From Desulfovibrio sp. (GTDB taxonomy: Bacteria; Bacillota; Dethiobacteria; DTU022): a DNA stretch of 46,563 nt. The notes beneath the pieces were generated by a model that saw only the letters and a program-made list of their open reading frames with translations, did no database searches and was not told the origin of the DNA. Numbering within the stretch: position 1 is the first letter of the stretch; every line of letters begins with the position of its first letter. Of this stretch, positions 1 to 8,322 are shown piece by piece. The DNA is taken from positions 1 through 46,563 of the forward strand of contig JAGUZX010000103.1 of assembly GCA_020060545.1 (NCBI GenBank), written 5' to 3'. The position numbers were made by a program, and so were the translations under genes.

Positions 1-330
1 CCGGACCAGTTCCGCCACCGCGGCGCAGTCGATCGGCGGCACGGTATTGGGCATGCAGGCCAGGGAGGTGATCCCTCCGGCCGCCGCGGCGGCGGATCCG
101 CTGGCGATGGTTTCCTTGGCTTCGAAACCGGGCTCTCTCAAGTGAGCATGCAGATCGACAAACCCGGGCACGATTACTTTTCCCGCGGCATCGATTACAA
201 GCGCGTTTTCCGGGGGGTCTAGCCGCGGCTCGACGGCGGCGATAACGCCCCGCTCAACAAGGAGGTCCGCCGGCCGGTCGAGGGAGCGGGACGGGTCGAG
301 AACCCGCCCGCCTTTGAACAGAATGTGCAC
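1..330 (-). CDS. pyrC: dihydroorotase, N-terminal part (cut by window edge)
   Basis: Not in the ORF track because it runs off the left edge. Reading the minus strand from GTG at 330 gives 110 uninterrupted codons. Residues around 55-65 read [11 protein letters not shown], the HxH zinc-ligand signature of class I dihydroorotases, followed by the family's ACMPNT segment. The enzyme cyclises carbamoyl aspartate to dihydroorotate in pyrimidine synthesis. A GGAGG site lies about 9 nt before the GTG. The remaining roughly 300 residues lie outside the window. The identification is confident; allantoinase or hydantoinase are less likely alternatives. Confidence 0.9.
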   Translation of the reverse strand, partial: MHILFKGGRVLDPSRSLDRPADLLVERGVIAAVEPRLDPPENALVIDAAGKVIVPGFVDLHAHLREPGFEAKETIASGSAAAAAGGITSLACMPNTVPPIDCAAVAELVR

Positions 331-414
331 GGTTCCACCGCCTCCATAACCGCATCATTTCCATAACCGTTCGCGCCGGGCGGGCGCCGTAATTTTTCAG
401 GCCGCGCGACACTT

Positions 415-1164
415 TTAACCCGGCCGGTCGAGTTCGTCCAAGATCCGGCGCATCACCCGGGCGGTGCTGTCGTGAATCACTACCCGGGCCTGGCTGTCGT
501 AAAATGTCGGCTCCCGGTTTATGATCACCAGGTTTTCGCTGAAATGGGGAATCATATTGGCCGGCGAAACCTGCATGCTCGAACCGATGACCATGATGCA
601 GTCTGCCTGCCTGGCTTCCGCCAGGGCTTCCTGGTAAGCCGGGGGCATGGCCTCGCCGAAAAGGATCACGTCGGGCTTGACCGGTTCGCCGCACTCCGGG
701 CAAAGCGGGGGCAGAATCCCCGACGCCACAGCGCCGACCACTTCGGCGATGGAAACACGGGTGCGGCAAAAAACGCAGCTGGCGCTGCTCAAAGTGCCGT
801 GAATCTCCAGGACGCGGCTGGCGCCTCCTTTTTGGTGGAGCCCGTCGACATTCTGCGTGATGATCGCTTTAACCAGGCCGCGCCGCTGGAGCTCGCCCAG
901 GACAATATGGGTATCATTGGGTTGGGCCGCCGCGATCAGCTGAAAAAATTCAAGGCCCAGGTTGTAGAACTGGGCGGGATCGGCCTTGAAGCCCTGGATT
1001 GTAAACACCTCGGGATTTACCCTGGTCCAAAGGCCGCTGTCCGGGCTTCGGAAATCGGGAATACCGCTTTCCGTGGAGGCCCCGGCTCCCGTCAGGGCTA
1101 CGGCATAGCTGCTCTCCCGCAGCAGGCCGGCGGCCCGCTTGATCCGCTCGTCTACAGTTTCCAA
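415..1164 (-). CDS. cobB: Sir2-family NAD-dependent protein deacylase
   Basis: 249 aa, typical for bacterial sirtuins. Visible motifs are GAGASTESGIPDFRS (NAD-binding, residues about 26-40), TQNVDGLHQKGG with the catalytic His (about 103-114), and a zinc site formed by CVFC and CPEC (about 130-160). It removes acyl groups from lysines using NAD; in acetyl-CoA-rich anaerobes likely targets include acetyl-CoA-handling enzymes (inference). The start is TTG, chosen because AGGAGG lies 7-8 nt upstream. It lies 84 nt downstream of the next gene's end on the same strand side (pyrC), and may be read separately from it. Confidence 0.92.
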   Translation of the reverse strand: METVDERIKRAAGLLRESSYAVALTGAGASTESGIPDFRSPDSGLWTRVNPEVFTIQGFKADPAQFYNLGLEFFQLIAAAQPNDTHIVLGELQRRGLVKAIITQNVDGLHQKGGASRVLEIHGTLSSASCVFCRTRVSIAEVVGAVASGILPPLCPECGEPVKPDVILFGEAMPPAYQEALAEARQADCIMVIGSSMQVSPANMIPHFSENLVIINREPTFYDSQARVVIHDSTARVMRRILDELDRPG

Positions 1165-1210
1165 AAGTCAGCCTCCTTGATTATAAAACCTGGCACTAAA
1201 TAAACTTTTC

Positions 1211-1243
1211 AGTTCATTTGGTGCCTGGCACCGAAAATGAACT
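1211..1243. repeat. Palindromic intergenic repeat, family A (GGTGCC/GGCACC)
   Basis: AGTTCATTTGGTGCC and GGCACCGAAAATGAACT form a near-perfect inverted repeat around a single T. The same GGTGCC-N-GGCACC core recurs at 8218-8254, 40961-40997 and 46501-46539, always between genes. Here it abuts a rho-independent terminator. Confidence 0.85.
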
Positions 1244-1270
1244 AAAAGCCCCTTCTGAGCAGAAGGGGCT
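1243..1270 (-). terminator. Rho-independent terminator after the TPR/HTH gene
   Basis: On the minus strand AGCCCCTTCT and AGAAGGGGCT pair perfectly (10 bp) around a GCTC loop, followed by TTTTAGT. It lies 18 nt after the stop of the TPR gene. Confidence 0.85.
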
Positions 1271-1287
1271 GGTGGGGGTTTAGCCGT

Positions 1288-2475
1288 TCAGTTGCGTTTC
1301 CGATCCTGGTGCGCCAGGAAAGCGAGCATATTGCGGTAAGCCTTCTGGTCAATATGCAGGACCCGGTTAATGAAATTGTATTTCCGGCTGATACCACCCA
1401 GGGATACGCCGTATTGCCCGGCCAGTTCCTTCTGGGTCAGGCTTAAGAAATGAAACCGGACCAGGCAGTACTCGAGCGCCGCGGCCCAGGTTTGCGGTTT
1501 CATTATCCGCGGCATGTGCGGGTAAATCCGGTTAACAAAGTCAAGCCAGATGGCCTGGACGTCCTCAAAAAATTCTTCCCCATAGTATTCGCTTTTACGC
1601 ATATTGATGAAAGTTTGGTTTAATACTTCCTGCCACTTTTCTTTCCAGACCGGGGCCAGCAGCGGATAGTTGCACAGGTTGATTTCCACAATCCGCCCGG
1701 CGGAGTAAATCCGGCAGTTTTCCGCCGGTGACAGGTTCTTTAATTCCAGCAGCGCGATCTGGCGGAGCCGTTCCGTGATCCAGGGGCTGACCACATAATC
1801 TTTAAGCATGCCGCAGGTATCGGGGGAGTGTATTTTCCCGTAGAGGCGGATGATCTTTTCCTTTAAGCTGTCGCTGCCCTGGTAAAGCCCTCTCTGCAGG
1901 GCCTGCCTGAAGCTTTTATCCCGGAACTGTTCCTGCAGTTCTTCGCCCGACAGGAGGGAAAGTGCACGTTCCAGGGCTTCGCTTTCCTGGGCGGTCATGG
2001 CCTGGTTTAACTCGGAAGGCTCAGCCTCATCCTCTTCCATGGCCGCCAAAAGGTCCCTGGCTTCATCGACCATTTCTCCTTCCGGCGACACCTGGAGGTA
2101 TTTCAAAAGATACTGCTTGGCCTTGGGCAGATCATCCATCAACCCGCAGTTGATCGCCATAAAAAAATAGCATTCCGTCAGCTCCGGATTGAGGTTGCAC
2201 ACGACATGCTTGAAGATCTGGTTGGCTTCTTTCAACCGGCTGGTTTTGCTCAGAAGGCAGGCCAGGTGATAGTGGTTTTCGGCATTGCCGGGTTCGATTT
2301 CAATGGCCTTTTTCAAAAACAGCAGCGCCTTGGAAAGTTTGTTCTTCTGGTGGTAATAACTGCCTTTTTGAAAATAATAGTTTGAGTCCTGTTTAAAGGG
2401 AATGATCTTCGCGGACATTTCAGTTGTCTTGAGGATTCCCTTCGGCCGATCAACCCGTCCCAACCGCTTCACCAC
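1288..2475 (-). CDS. TPR protein with C-terminal helix-turn-helix
   Basis: 395 aa from a GTG start. Residues about 30-150 contain tetratricopeptide repeats (for example GSYYHQKNKLSKALLFLKKA and the following AENHYHLACLLSKTSRLKEA). The C-terminal 60 residues include LTQKELAGQYGVSLGGISRKY, which looks like a DNA-binding helix-turn-helix. The middle is acidic with no recognised domain. No function can be assigned; a TPR-sensing regulator is one possibility. The start is uncertain: GTG at 2475, GTG at 2472, TTG at 2463 and ATG at 2418 (MSAKIIPF) are all in frame and none has a good ribosome binding site. A perfect terminator follows. Confidence 0.72.
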   Translation of the reverse strand: MVKRLGRVDRPKGILKTTEMSAKIIPFKQDSNYYFQKGSYYHQKNKLSKALLFLKKAIEIEPGNAENHYHLACLLSKTSRLKEANQIFKHVVCNLNPELTECYFFMAINCGLMDDLPKAKQYLLKYLQVSPEGEMVDEARDLLAAMEEDEAEPSELNQAMTAQESEALERALSLLSGEELQEQFRDKSFRQALQRGLYQGSDSLKEKIIRLYGKIHSPDTCGMLKDYVVSPWITERLRQIALLELKNLSPAENCRIYSAGRIVEINLCNYPLLAPVWKEKWQEVLNQTFINMRKSEYYGEEFFEDVQAIWLDFVNRIYPHMPRIMKPQTWAAALEYCLVRFHFLSLTQKELAGQYGVSLGGISRKYNFINRVLHIDQKAYRNMLAFLAHQDRKRN

Positions 2476-2577
2476 CGTAGCAATAAATAATGTAGGCTGT
2501 ATTGCGCTATAAATTTCTCCAAGTGACAGAGAATATCCTGCCTTGATCCATGAAAAATAATGCGCCGCGGCGGGTTC

Positions 2578-3564
2578 TCAGGAAGGGGTTTCCTGCTCGG
2601 AAGGCCGTTTGAGGTAGATGCTGCGCTCGAGGAAACGGTCCCACTCGGTCCAGTCCCCCGCACCCGGGGGATGTTTCTCCATCAACCTGGCGAACTGGTT
2701 GAGCCTGGCGCTGACCAGGTCGGCATGGAAAAGGGTAAAGGCGTGAATCGTCTTGGGCACTTCGGGCGAACCCCATTCGCGCATGCCGTGGTGAGTCAGG
2801 ATCATGTGGTCAAGTTCCAGCTTCACCTGAGGAGGGAAGTCGGGGATTTGGACCGCTTTTTGATCGAGCATCTCTTTCCCGATGCTGATGTGCCCGACCA
2901 GCTTCCCCCGGTCGGAGAACTCGAAATTTAAGCTGGCCGGGTCGTACTCTTCAATTTTTCCGACATCATGCAGGATGGCGCCTGTAATCAGCAGGTCGAG
3001 CCGGATTTGATCCGGGTAGAGCCTGGCCAGGTCCCGGCAGAGCGAGATCACTTCCAGGGTATGCTCAAGCAGCCCGCTGATATAATTATGATGAATGGTC
3101 CGCGCCGCCGGAGCCAGGGCGAAGCGGCGCACAAATTCCTGGTCTTTGAAAAAGGAAAGGAGCAGTAGCTTCAAATAGGGGTCCTTGATCTCGACGGCCA
3201 TAATCTCCTTCAATTCCGAAAGCATTTCCTGGGGATCCCTGCTGGAAACCGGTTGAAAAAAGGCGCGGTTAACTTTTTCCGGATCCAGCTTGCGCAGGTC
3301 GCTGACGACAACCTGGGGGCCGTGATAATCGCTAACCTCGCCCCGGACGAAGACAACGTCACCTTTCTGGATCTGTTCTTTCAAAAGGGAGACGTCCCAC
3401 ATGATCCCCTTGATGCTGCCGCTGACATCACCCAGGACCAGCTTCAAAAAATATTCCCCGGACCGGTGGGGCGCCGTAAAGCTGCCCCGGCTGCATTCGA
3501 TGACCAGAGCCTGGGTCTCCACTTCGTCCCCCACCCTCAGGTTACGGATTAACTGCTTCTTCAT
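2578..3564 (-). CDS. yhaM: YhaM-family 3'-5' exoribonuclease (OB fold + HD domain)
   Basis: 328 aa from ATG at 3564, close to the usual length of about 315 for YhaM. Residues about 10-95 form a nucleic-acid-binding OB fold; a central HD domain follows with HNYISGLLEHTLEV, the metal ligands ILHDVGK (about 205) and LTHHG (about 270). Family members degrade RNA or single-stranded DNA from the 3' end in the cytoplasm. The track's longer version begins at TTG 3576, but GGGGA five bases before ATG 3564 supports the internal start. The next gene downstream (TPR/HTH) is on the same strand about 100 nt away. Confidence 0.88.
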   Translation of the reverse strand: MKKQLIRNLRVGDEVETQALVIECSRGSFTAPHRSGEYFLKLVLGDVSGSIKGIMWDVSLLKEQIQKGDVVFVRGEVSDYHGPQVVVSDLRKLDPEKVNRAFFQPVSSRDPQEMLSELKEIMAVEIKDPYLKLLLLSFFKDQEFVRRFALAPAARTIHHNYISGLLEHTLEVISLCRDLARLYPDQIRLDLLITGAILHDVGKIEEYDPASLNFEFSDRGKLVGHISIGKEMLDQKAVQIPDFPPQVKLELDHMILTHHGMREWGSPEVPKTIHAFTLFHADLVSARLNQFARLMEKHPPGAGDWTEWDRFLERSIYLKRPSEQETPS

Positions 3565-3753
3565 CACGATCCCCAATCCAATAGATTAAATGCAGTTGCC
3601 TATAACTGTAACATAAACCGGCCCGTTTTGGAAGAGCGGGTGGGAGATAAAAATTCGCCCGCCCTGGACGGGCAACACCGCGCGGGTAAGGGGTACGGCA
3701 AAAATAAGCGATCCCTCGCCCGGTTAAACCTTTAACCCGGTCACCCACGGCGG
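3565..3753. other. Intergenic region with small palindromes
   Basis: No supported gene. CCGGTTAAACCTTTAACCCGG (about 3719-3740) is a near-perfect inverted repeat just beyond the stop of the penicillin-acylase gene, and on the minus strand it is followed by GCGA-GGGA-TCGC then TTATTTTTG, so it may be a weak terminator. CAGTTGCCTATAACTG (3592-3607) is an imperfect palindrome near the start of yhaM. The 68-aa track ORF here overlaps yhaM's start and is not convincing. Confidence 0.4.
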
Positions 3754-6156
3754 TTAACGAGGCCGCGGCCGGAGGACCAGTTTTTGCCCCAGCTTGCGCA
3801 GTGCGGCGGGATCAAAAAGCATCTCCCTGTACTCGCCGTTTAGCCACAATGCCAGCTGATCGTCATAATGCGGGCTGAAAGGGTGGCCGGAACTGCCGCC
3901 GGCCAGGATCCCGGCGGCGGAATAGTCCGCCAGGTCCACGCTAAAGCGCCAGGCGGGCCCTAGGGTGACGCCGAACGGCTCGGCAAGGGGGTAGGCCATG
4001 CCGGCCGGGGCGTTCCCGCTGCCGCCCACGGGAAAAGGGCCCCGGTTCACGAAGCGTTCCAGCAACTTCCGGGTACCCAGCTGGTGCCTGAAAGTGACGG
4101 TATGAAGATCGCCCCACCGCCACCTTGAAGCGTCTTCACCCAGCTTCCCGGCCAGTTCGGCCACCGCGTCCCGGAAGGCGGCGGCGATCATTGCCGCCCC
4201 GGGTTCCGCCCCGCCGCCGCCGGAGCCGTTTAACCAGGCGGAACGTCCTTCTAGAAGGATCCGGTCAAAGGAGCCGTGCAGGCCCCGGCTGGATAAAAAG
4301 CGCCGGTAAAGCGCCTCGCCCATTGCGGAGGCAAAAGTGTGCTCCAGCATCTTCAGGTAGAGCGCGTTGTAAATCAGGGGCCCCGCCGCCCCGGGCGCTT
4401 CCACCGGAGCGTGGAGCCATTCCCGCAGCAAGTTGAAAGCCGCCTCCTCCGGCGGGGTCAGGTCAGCCGCGGCGAGGGCTTTTAGCAGGACCGGGGCGAG
4501 AAGCGCGGCCTGAGTGTTGTAGAAGCTGTTTTGGGCCCGTGTCATGTCCGCAAGAGTAAGCGCTTCCCGGCCTTCCAACTCGCGCCATATGCCCAGGGCC
4601 CGGTAAGGAGTCGTCCATTCGGCGCTGATCAGGTAAGGGTAATCGCCGCCGGCAACATTATGATTAGCCGTGACGATGATCCCTTCCGGAGGGTTGTAGC
4701 TTTGGGGGAGTTCGGGCCAGGGGATATACCCTTCCCAGTCGAAAGCTCCGGTGGAGCCCTCCGCCGGCAGAAGACCGCTGCCGCCCCGGCGGATGGGAAT
4801 ATACCCGGCGGCGCGGTAGCCGATATTCCCCCGGCGGTCGGCAAAAACAAAATACTGCGCCGGGGCCATGTAACCTTCCAGGGCCGCGCAGAAATCCGCC
4901 CAATCGGCAGCCCGGAGAAGGCCCAGGACGGCCTCAAGCTCAAGAGTCGCTTCCAGCCCCGTCCAGCGCAGGCTCAGCGGTTTTTCCAGCCCGGCCACGA
5001 TGCTGATCACCGGCCCGTGACGGGTGATAATCACCTCGACCCGGCGGGGCTCCGCTTCGCCTTTGACCGTAAACTCTTCGAAGAGCACTGTAGCATCGGC
5101 CCAGCCGTCCTGGTAACGGTACTGGTGCGGATTGTCCGGGTTGAATTCGATCAGGAAGAGATCCTGCACATCCGCCCCGATGTTGGTCATTCCCCAGGCG
5201 ATCTGCCCGGTGAAGCCGGCGACAACCCCTGGGTACCCCGGAAAAGTAACCCCGGCGGCGTTGAACTCCCCTTCCAGGATAAGGTGGTTTTCATACCAAA
5301 TCGAAGGGATACCCAGCCCCAGATGGATGTCGTTGGCCAGGAGCGCGGCTCCGCTCCGTGTTTTTGAGCCGCTGACCGCCCAGCCATTGGAGCCCAATCC
5401 GGGCAGATCAACCGCCAGGCCGCCCATCGCGGCCAGGCCGGACAGATGCAGCAAAGCGGGGATATCGCCGGGTGAAAAAACGGTCTCTTCCCGGAGGGCC
5501 GGATCCATTAAGGAGCCCGTTTCCGGAGAAACCGGAAACAGCTCCAGGGCCTTCTCTTCGCTTACTTTTTCAAGCAGCGCGCTGAAAAAGAGTTCGCCGG
5601 CCATATTGCCGCCCAGGTACCAGGCCATGTATTTGCCGACAGCCAGGGAATCAACCGGTTCCCAAGGATCCGGAAGATATCCGCAAAGGGCAAACTCCGG
5701 AGATAACCGGCCCCAGTTGTCTTCGATGTAGCCGTTTACCCCCCTGGCGTAAGCCTCCAGCGCCGCTTTGGCCTCGGGGCCCAAGGCAGCATAACCGGCC
5801 CGCGCCGCCCGGTAAAAACCGACGGTCAGGCTGAAGCGGTCGGTATCGGCATACCCTTCCCCGAAAATGGCGGAGAGCCGCCCGCTGACGCCGCGGCGCA
5901 AGAGATCCATCTGCCAGAGACGATCCTGCGCCTGCACGTACCCCTGGGCATAAAAAAGATCGTCTACGGAGCGGGCGATGATATGCGGCACCCCGAATGT
6001 GTCGCGGTAGATTTCCACTTCGGCTGAGACGGCCGCCTCGATCACTCCCCCGGTCCGGGGCAGGCCGCGGCGGGTAACCCCCCACAGCAGCAGCGATGCC
6101 GTGAGCAGAACAGCCGCCAGGACAGCAATCAAAAGAAGCAACCAGTACCGGCGCAT
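3754..6156 (-). CDS. Penicillin acylase family hydrolase (Ntn, peptidase S45)
   Basis: 800 aa from ATG 6156 (GGGGGGA about 9 nt upstream; the track's start at 6207 adds 17 unsupported residues). MRRYWLLLLIAVLAAVLLTASLL is an N-terminal membrane anchor or signal segment. The S45 order follows: an alpha chain with IYRDTFGVPHI and YAQGYVQAQDR, a spacer, then GLGSNGWAVSGSKT, whose Ser becomes the N-terminal nucleophile after self-cleavage. HNVAGGDYP and the Asn of TANHN fit the beta chain. The family hydrolyses amides such as penicillins, N-acyl-homoserine lactones or acyl-amino acids; the substrate here cannot be told. It stands alone between yhaM and the beta-oxidation genes. Confidence 0.9.
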   Translation of the reverse strand: MRRYWLLLLIAVLAAVLLTASLLLWGVTRRGLPRTGGVIEAAVSAEVEIYRDTFGVPHIIARSVDDLFYAQGYVQAQDRLWQMDLLRRGVSGRLSAIFGEGYADTDRFSLTVGFYRAARAGYAALGPEAKAALEAYARGVNGYIEDNWGRLSPEFALCGYLPDPWEPVDSLAVGKYMAWYLGGNMAGELFFSALLEKVSEEKALELFPVSPETGSLMDPALREETVFSPGDIPALLHLSGLAAMGGLAVDLPGLGSNGWAVSGSKTRSGAALLANDIHLGLGIPSIWYENHLILEGEFNAAGVTFPGYPGVVAGFTGQIAWGMTNIGADVQDLFLIEFNPDNPHQYRYQDGWADATVLFEEFTVKGEAEPRRVEVIITRHGPVISIVAGLEKPLSLRWTGLEATLELEAVLGLLRAADWADFCAALEGYMAPAQYFVFADRRGNIGYRAAGYIPIRRGGSGLLPAEGSTGAFDWEGYIPWPELPQSYNPPEGIIVTANHNVAGGDYPYLISAEWTTPYRALGIWRELEGREALTLADMTRAQNSFYNTQAALLAPVLLKALAAADLTPPEEAAFNLLREWLHAPVEAPGAAGPLIYNALYLKMLEHTFASAMGEALYRRFLSSRGLHGSFDRILLEGRSAWLNGSGGGGAEPGAAMIAAAFRDAVAELAGKLGEDASRWRWGDLHTVTFRHQLGTRKLLERFVNRGPFPVGGSGNAPAGMAYPLAEPFGVTLGPAWRFSVDLADYSAAGILAGGSSGHPFSPHYDDQLALWLNGEYREMLFDPAALRKLGQKLVLRPRPR

Positions 6157-6317
6157 CGGACAAATCCCCCCTGCTTCAGCATGAAACATGGTATAAATTC
6201 GCCGCACCCGGCGGGAAACTCTTGTCCGGATGCGGATTTTTCCGGATCTAATTTAAGCGGGGATTCAAAACCCCCGCCTGGACAGTCAAGATCACATTTT
6301 GCCGCCGCCGCTTTTTC

Positions 6318-7175
6318 TCAAACCTGGTAGTGATAAAAGCCGCGGCCGCTTTTGCGCCCCAGGTGCCCGGCCCGGACCAGCTTCCGGATCAGGGGGCAGG
6401 TGCGGTATTTGGAGTCGCCGGTTTCCTGGTACAGATTATCCATCACCATCAGGAGCACATCCAGGCCGACAAGGTCGGCCAGGGCCAAGGGGCCGATCGG
6501 GTGGTTCGCCCCGAGCATCATCCCTTTGTCGATATCTTCGGCGGTGGCGGTGCCCTCCATCAGCACAAAGGCGGCTTCGTTGATCATCGGAACAAGGATC
6601 CGGTTTACCACGAAAAGAGGCGCCTCGTTAACCGCAATCGGCTCTTTGCCCAGTGTGCGGGACAGCTCCATCACCAGGTCGAATGTTTCCGGTGCGGTGT
6701 CGCTGCCCCTTGTCACCTCGACCAGTTTCATGACCGGCACGGGGTTAAAAAAGTGCATGCCGACCACTTTGCCCGGGCGTTTGGTTGCGGAGGCCATCTC
6801 GGTAATGCTCAGCCCCGAGGTGTTGGAAGCGAAGACCGCCTCCGGTTTGCAAAGCGAGTCCAGCTGCGCATAAAGCTCTCTCTTCAAGGCCGTGTTTTCG
6901 ACGATCGCTTCGATGACCAGGTCCGCATCTTTTAAATCTTCCAATGTGACGCAGCCGCGGATACGGCCGAGGACGCCATCCGCCTCCGCCCGGCTTCTTT
7001 TGCCTTTTTCGACGGCCCGGTCCAGGTTTTTCTTGATTGTATCAAGGCCGCGCTGCACAAACCGCTCTTCCAGGTCGCGCATGATCACGTTAAACCCGGC
7101 CTCAGCCGCCACCTGGGCGATGCCGTTGCCCATGGTGCCGGCGCCGATCACGCCGATGGTCTTGATCTCCATCAT
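6318..7175 (-). CDS. hbd: 3-hydroxybutyryl-CoA dehydrogenase
   Basis: 285 aa from ATG 7175, with GGGAGG five bases upstream. The track's extra 40 residues are not supported, and family members are about 282 aa. N-terminal Rossmann motif GVIGAGTMGNGIAQVAA; catalytic region MHFFNPVPVMKLVEV (His of the His-Glu pair); C-terminal helical domain with NHPIGPLALADLVGLD. It oxidises (S)-3-hydroxybutyryl-CoA to acetoacetyl-CoA with NAD, or the reverse. Third gene after thiolase and crotonase on the same strand, so the three form a C4 module. The acyl-CoA dehydrogenase and Etf genes needed for a complete butyrate route are not in the window. Confidence 0.93.
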   Translation of the reverse strand: MMEIKTIGVIGAGTMGNGIAQVAAEAGFNVIMRDLEERFVQRGLDTIKKNLDRAVEKGKRSRAEADGVLGRIRGCVTLEDLKDADLVIEAIVENTALKRELYAQLDSLCKPEAVFASNTSGLSITEMASATKRPGKVVGMHFFNPVPVMKLVEVTRGSDTAPETFDLVMELSRTLGKEPIAVNEAPLFVVNRILVPMINEAAFVLMEGTATAEDIDKGMMLGANHPIGPLALADLVGLDVLLMVMDNLYQETGDSKYRTCPLIRKLVRAGHLGRKSGRGFYHYQV

Positions 7176-7417
7176 CAATTCCTCCCGTGCTGTATGATTT
7201 AATCTCCCCATCTCTTGTCTCCCCGGAGAATAGTCACCCCCCCAGCCGCACCTTTCAAGATGCGGGAGGCAAGAAATCGGAGTCAAGAAAAACATGCGGT
7301 ATGCGGCGCCCCTTGTACAATTCCGGGTACAAATTTTATTAAATTTCCAGCATCCAATCTCTAATCTCCAGGAGAGCGCGGTATGCCGCGACTCTACCTC
7401 TTCCCACTTCTCACTTC
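7176..7417. other. Gap between crotonase and hbd with microrepeats
   Basis: No gene. Contains a 14-mer (GAAAAACATGCGGT, about 7287-7300) that recurs in the cooC-cooS gap near 19153, a pyrimidine-rich stretch near 7350-7373, and the purine-rich stop-codon tract described separately. The hbd ribosome binding site lies at its left edge. Confidence 0.5.
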
Positions 7418-7420
7418 TTA
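7391..7420 (-). repeat. Purine-rich microrepeat starting at crotonase stop codon
   Basis: On the coding strand, TAA is followed at once by GAAGTGAGAAGTGGGAAGAGG, an imperfect 7-8 nt tandem. Similar tracts occur at the stops of the thiolase, acsD, acsC and trxB genes. Confidence 0.6.
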
Positions 7421-8194
7421 TTTGCCTTTGAAGACGGGGGGGCGCTTCTCCAGGAAGGCGCCGGCGCCTTCCTTAAGATCTTCGGTGTCGCAAAGCCGGC
7501 CCCACAGCGCGGCTTCGGTTTTCAAACCTTCCTCCAGGGTCTGTTCCAGGCCCCGGTTTACCGCCTCCTTGGCCAGGCGTACCGCGACGGGGCCGCGTTT
7601 CAGGATCCTGGCCGCAATATCCCTCGCCGCAGCCAGGGCTTCGCCGGCCGGGACAAGCCGGTCGGCCAGGCCGATGCGGTACGCTTCAGCCGCGTCGATC
7701 GGATCGCCGGTAAATATCATCTCCCTGGCCCTGCCGGGCGCAATGGTGCGGGGCAGGCGCTGGGTCCCCCCGTAGCCGGGCAGGACCGCCAGGGAAACCT
7801 CGGGAACCCCAACCTTTGCATTTTCGGCAATAACCCGGATATCGCAGGCCAGGGCCAACTCCAACCCTCCGCCCAGAGCATAACCGTTGACCGCGGCGAT
7901 GACCGGCACGGGACAATCCGCTATCCTCTGAAATATCAGCTGCCCCCTCCGGCTGAGTTTCTCCCCGCCGGCGCTGTCCAGGGCGAGAAATTCCTTGATA
8001 TCGGCGCCGGCTACAAAAGCCTTGTCACCCCCGCCGGTGACGATCACCGCGCCGAGGTCCGGATCCCCGGCCAGCATGTCGAAAGCGTTTTCCAGGGCGT
8101 CCATCACCTGTTTGTTCAGCGCGTTGACCGGCGGGTTGTTGATCGTCACCACGGCCAGGCGCCCTTCCCTGGATACCTGAACCAGGTCGCTCAT
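7418..8194 (-). CDS. crt: Enoyl-CoA hydratase (crotonase)
   Basis: 258 aa, the standard crotonase length. Oxyanion-hole segments are FVAGADIKEF (about 62-71) and ALGGGLELA (about 105-113). Both catalytic glutamates are present, in GGGLELALACD and VGVPEVSLAVLPGYGG. It hydrates crotonyl-CoA to 3-hydroxybutyryl-CoA, linking the dehydrogenase downstream with the thiolase upstream. ATG at 8194 is preceded by AAAGGAGG. It is separated from the thiolase gene by a family-A palindrome and a purine microrepeat, so cotranscription is likely but interrupted by repeats. Confidence 0.93.
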   Translation of the reverse strand: MSDLVQVSREGRLAVVTINNPPVNALNKQVMDALENAFDMLAGDPDLGAVIVTGGGDKAFVAGADIKEFLALDSAGGEKLSRRGQLIFQRIADCPVPVIAAVNGYALGGGLELALACDIRVIAENAKVGVPEVSLAVLPGYGGTQRLPRTIAPGRAREMIFTGDPIDAAEAYRIGLADRLVPAGEALAAARDIAARILKRGPVAVRLAKEAVNRGLEQTLEEGLKTEAALWGRLCDTEDLKEGAGAFLEKRPPVFKGK

Positions 8195-8217
8195 GCTACG
8201 GAAACCTCCTTTCGAAT

Positions 8218-8254
8218 AACTTAATAAATGTGGTGCCTGGCACCATTTATTAAG
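8218..8254. repeat. Palindromic intergenic repeat, family A
   Basis: AACTTAATAAATG-t-GGTGCC / GGCACC-ATTTATTAAGTT, an 18-bp inverted repeat with one extra T in the left arm. The same arms (AACTTAATAAATGGTGCC) occur at 40961-40997. Confidence 0.88.
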
Positions 8255-8290
8255 TTATTTACGATACCGTATCTTGATGCGGTGCTTTTT

Positions 8291-8322
8291 TCTCACCTCT
8301 CACCTCTCACTCTCACCTCTCA
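8291..8322 (-). repeat. Purine-rich microrepeat spanning thiolase stop codon
   Basis: On the coding strand the sequence TGAGAGGTGAGAGTGAGAGG continues as GTGAGAGGTGAG; the thiolase stop TGA lies inside it, so the tandem repeat contributes the last sense codons (GAG AGG). Confidence 0.65.

Noticed and set aside
3542-3748. 68-aa minus-strand ORF before yhaM
   Set aside because: Overlaps the yhaM start, no ribosome binding site and no recognisable protein features.
3577-3753. Riboswitch in the gap between yhaM and the acylase gene
   Set aside because: Several palindromes occur, but I could not match any known riboswitch core.
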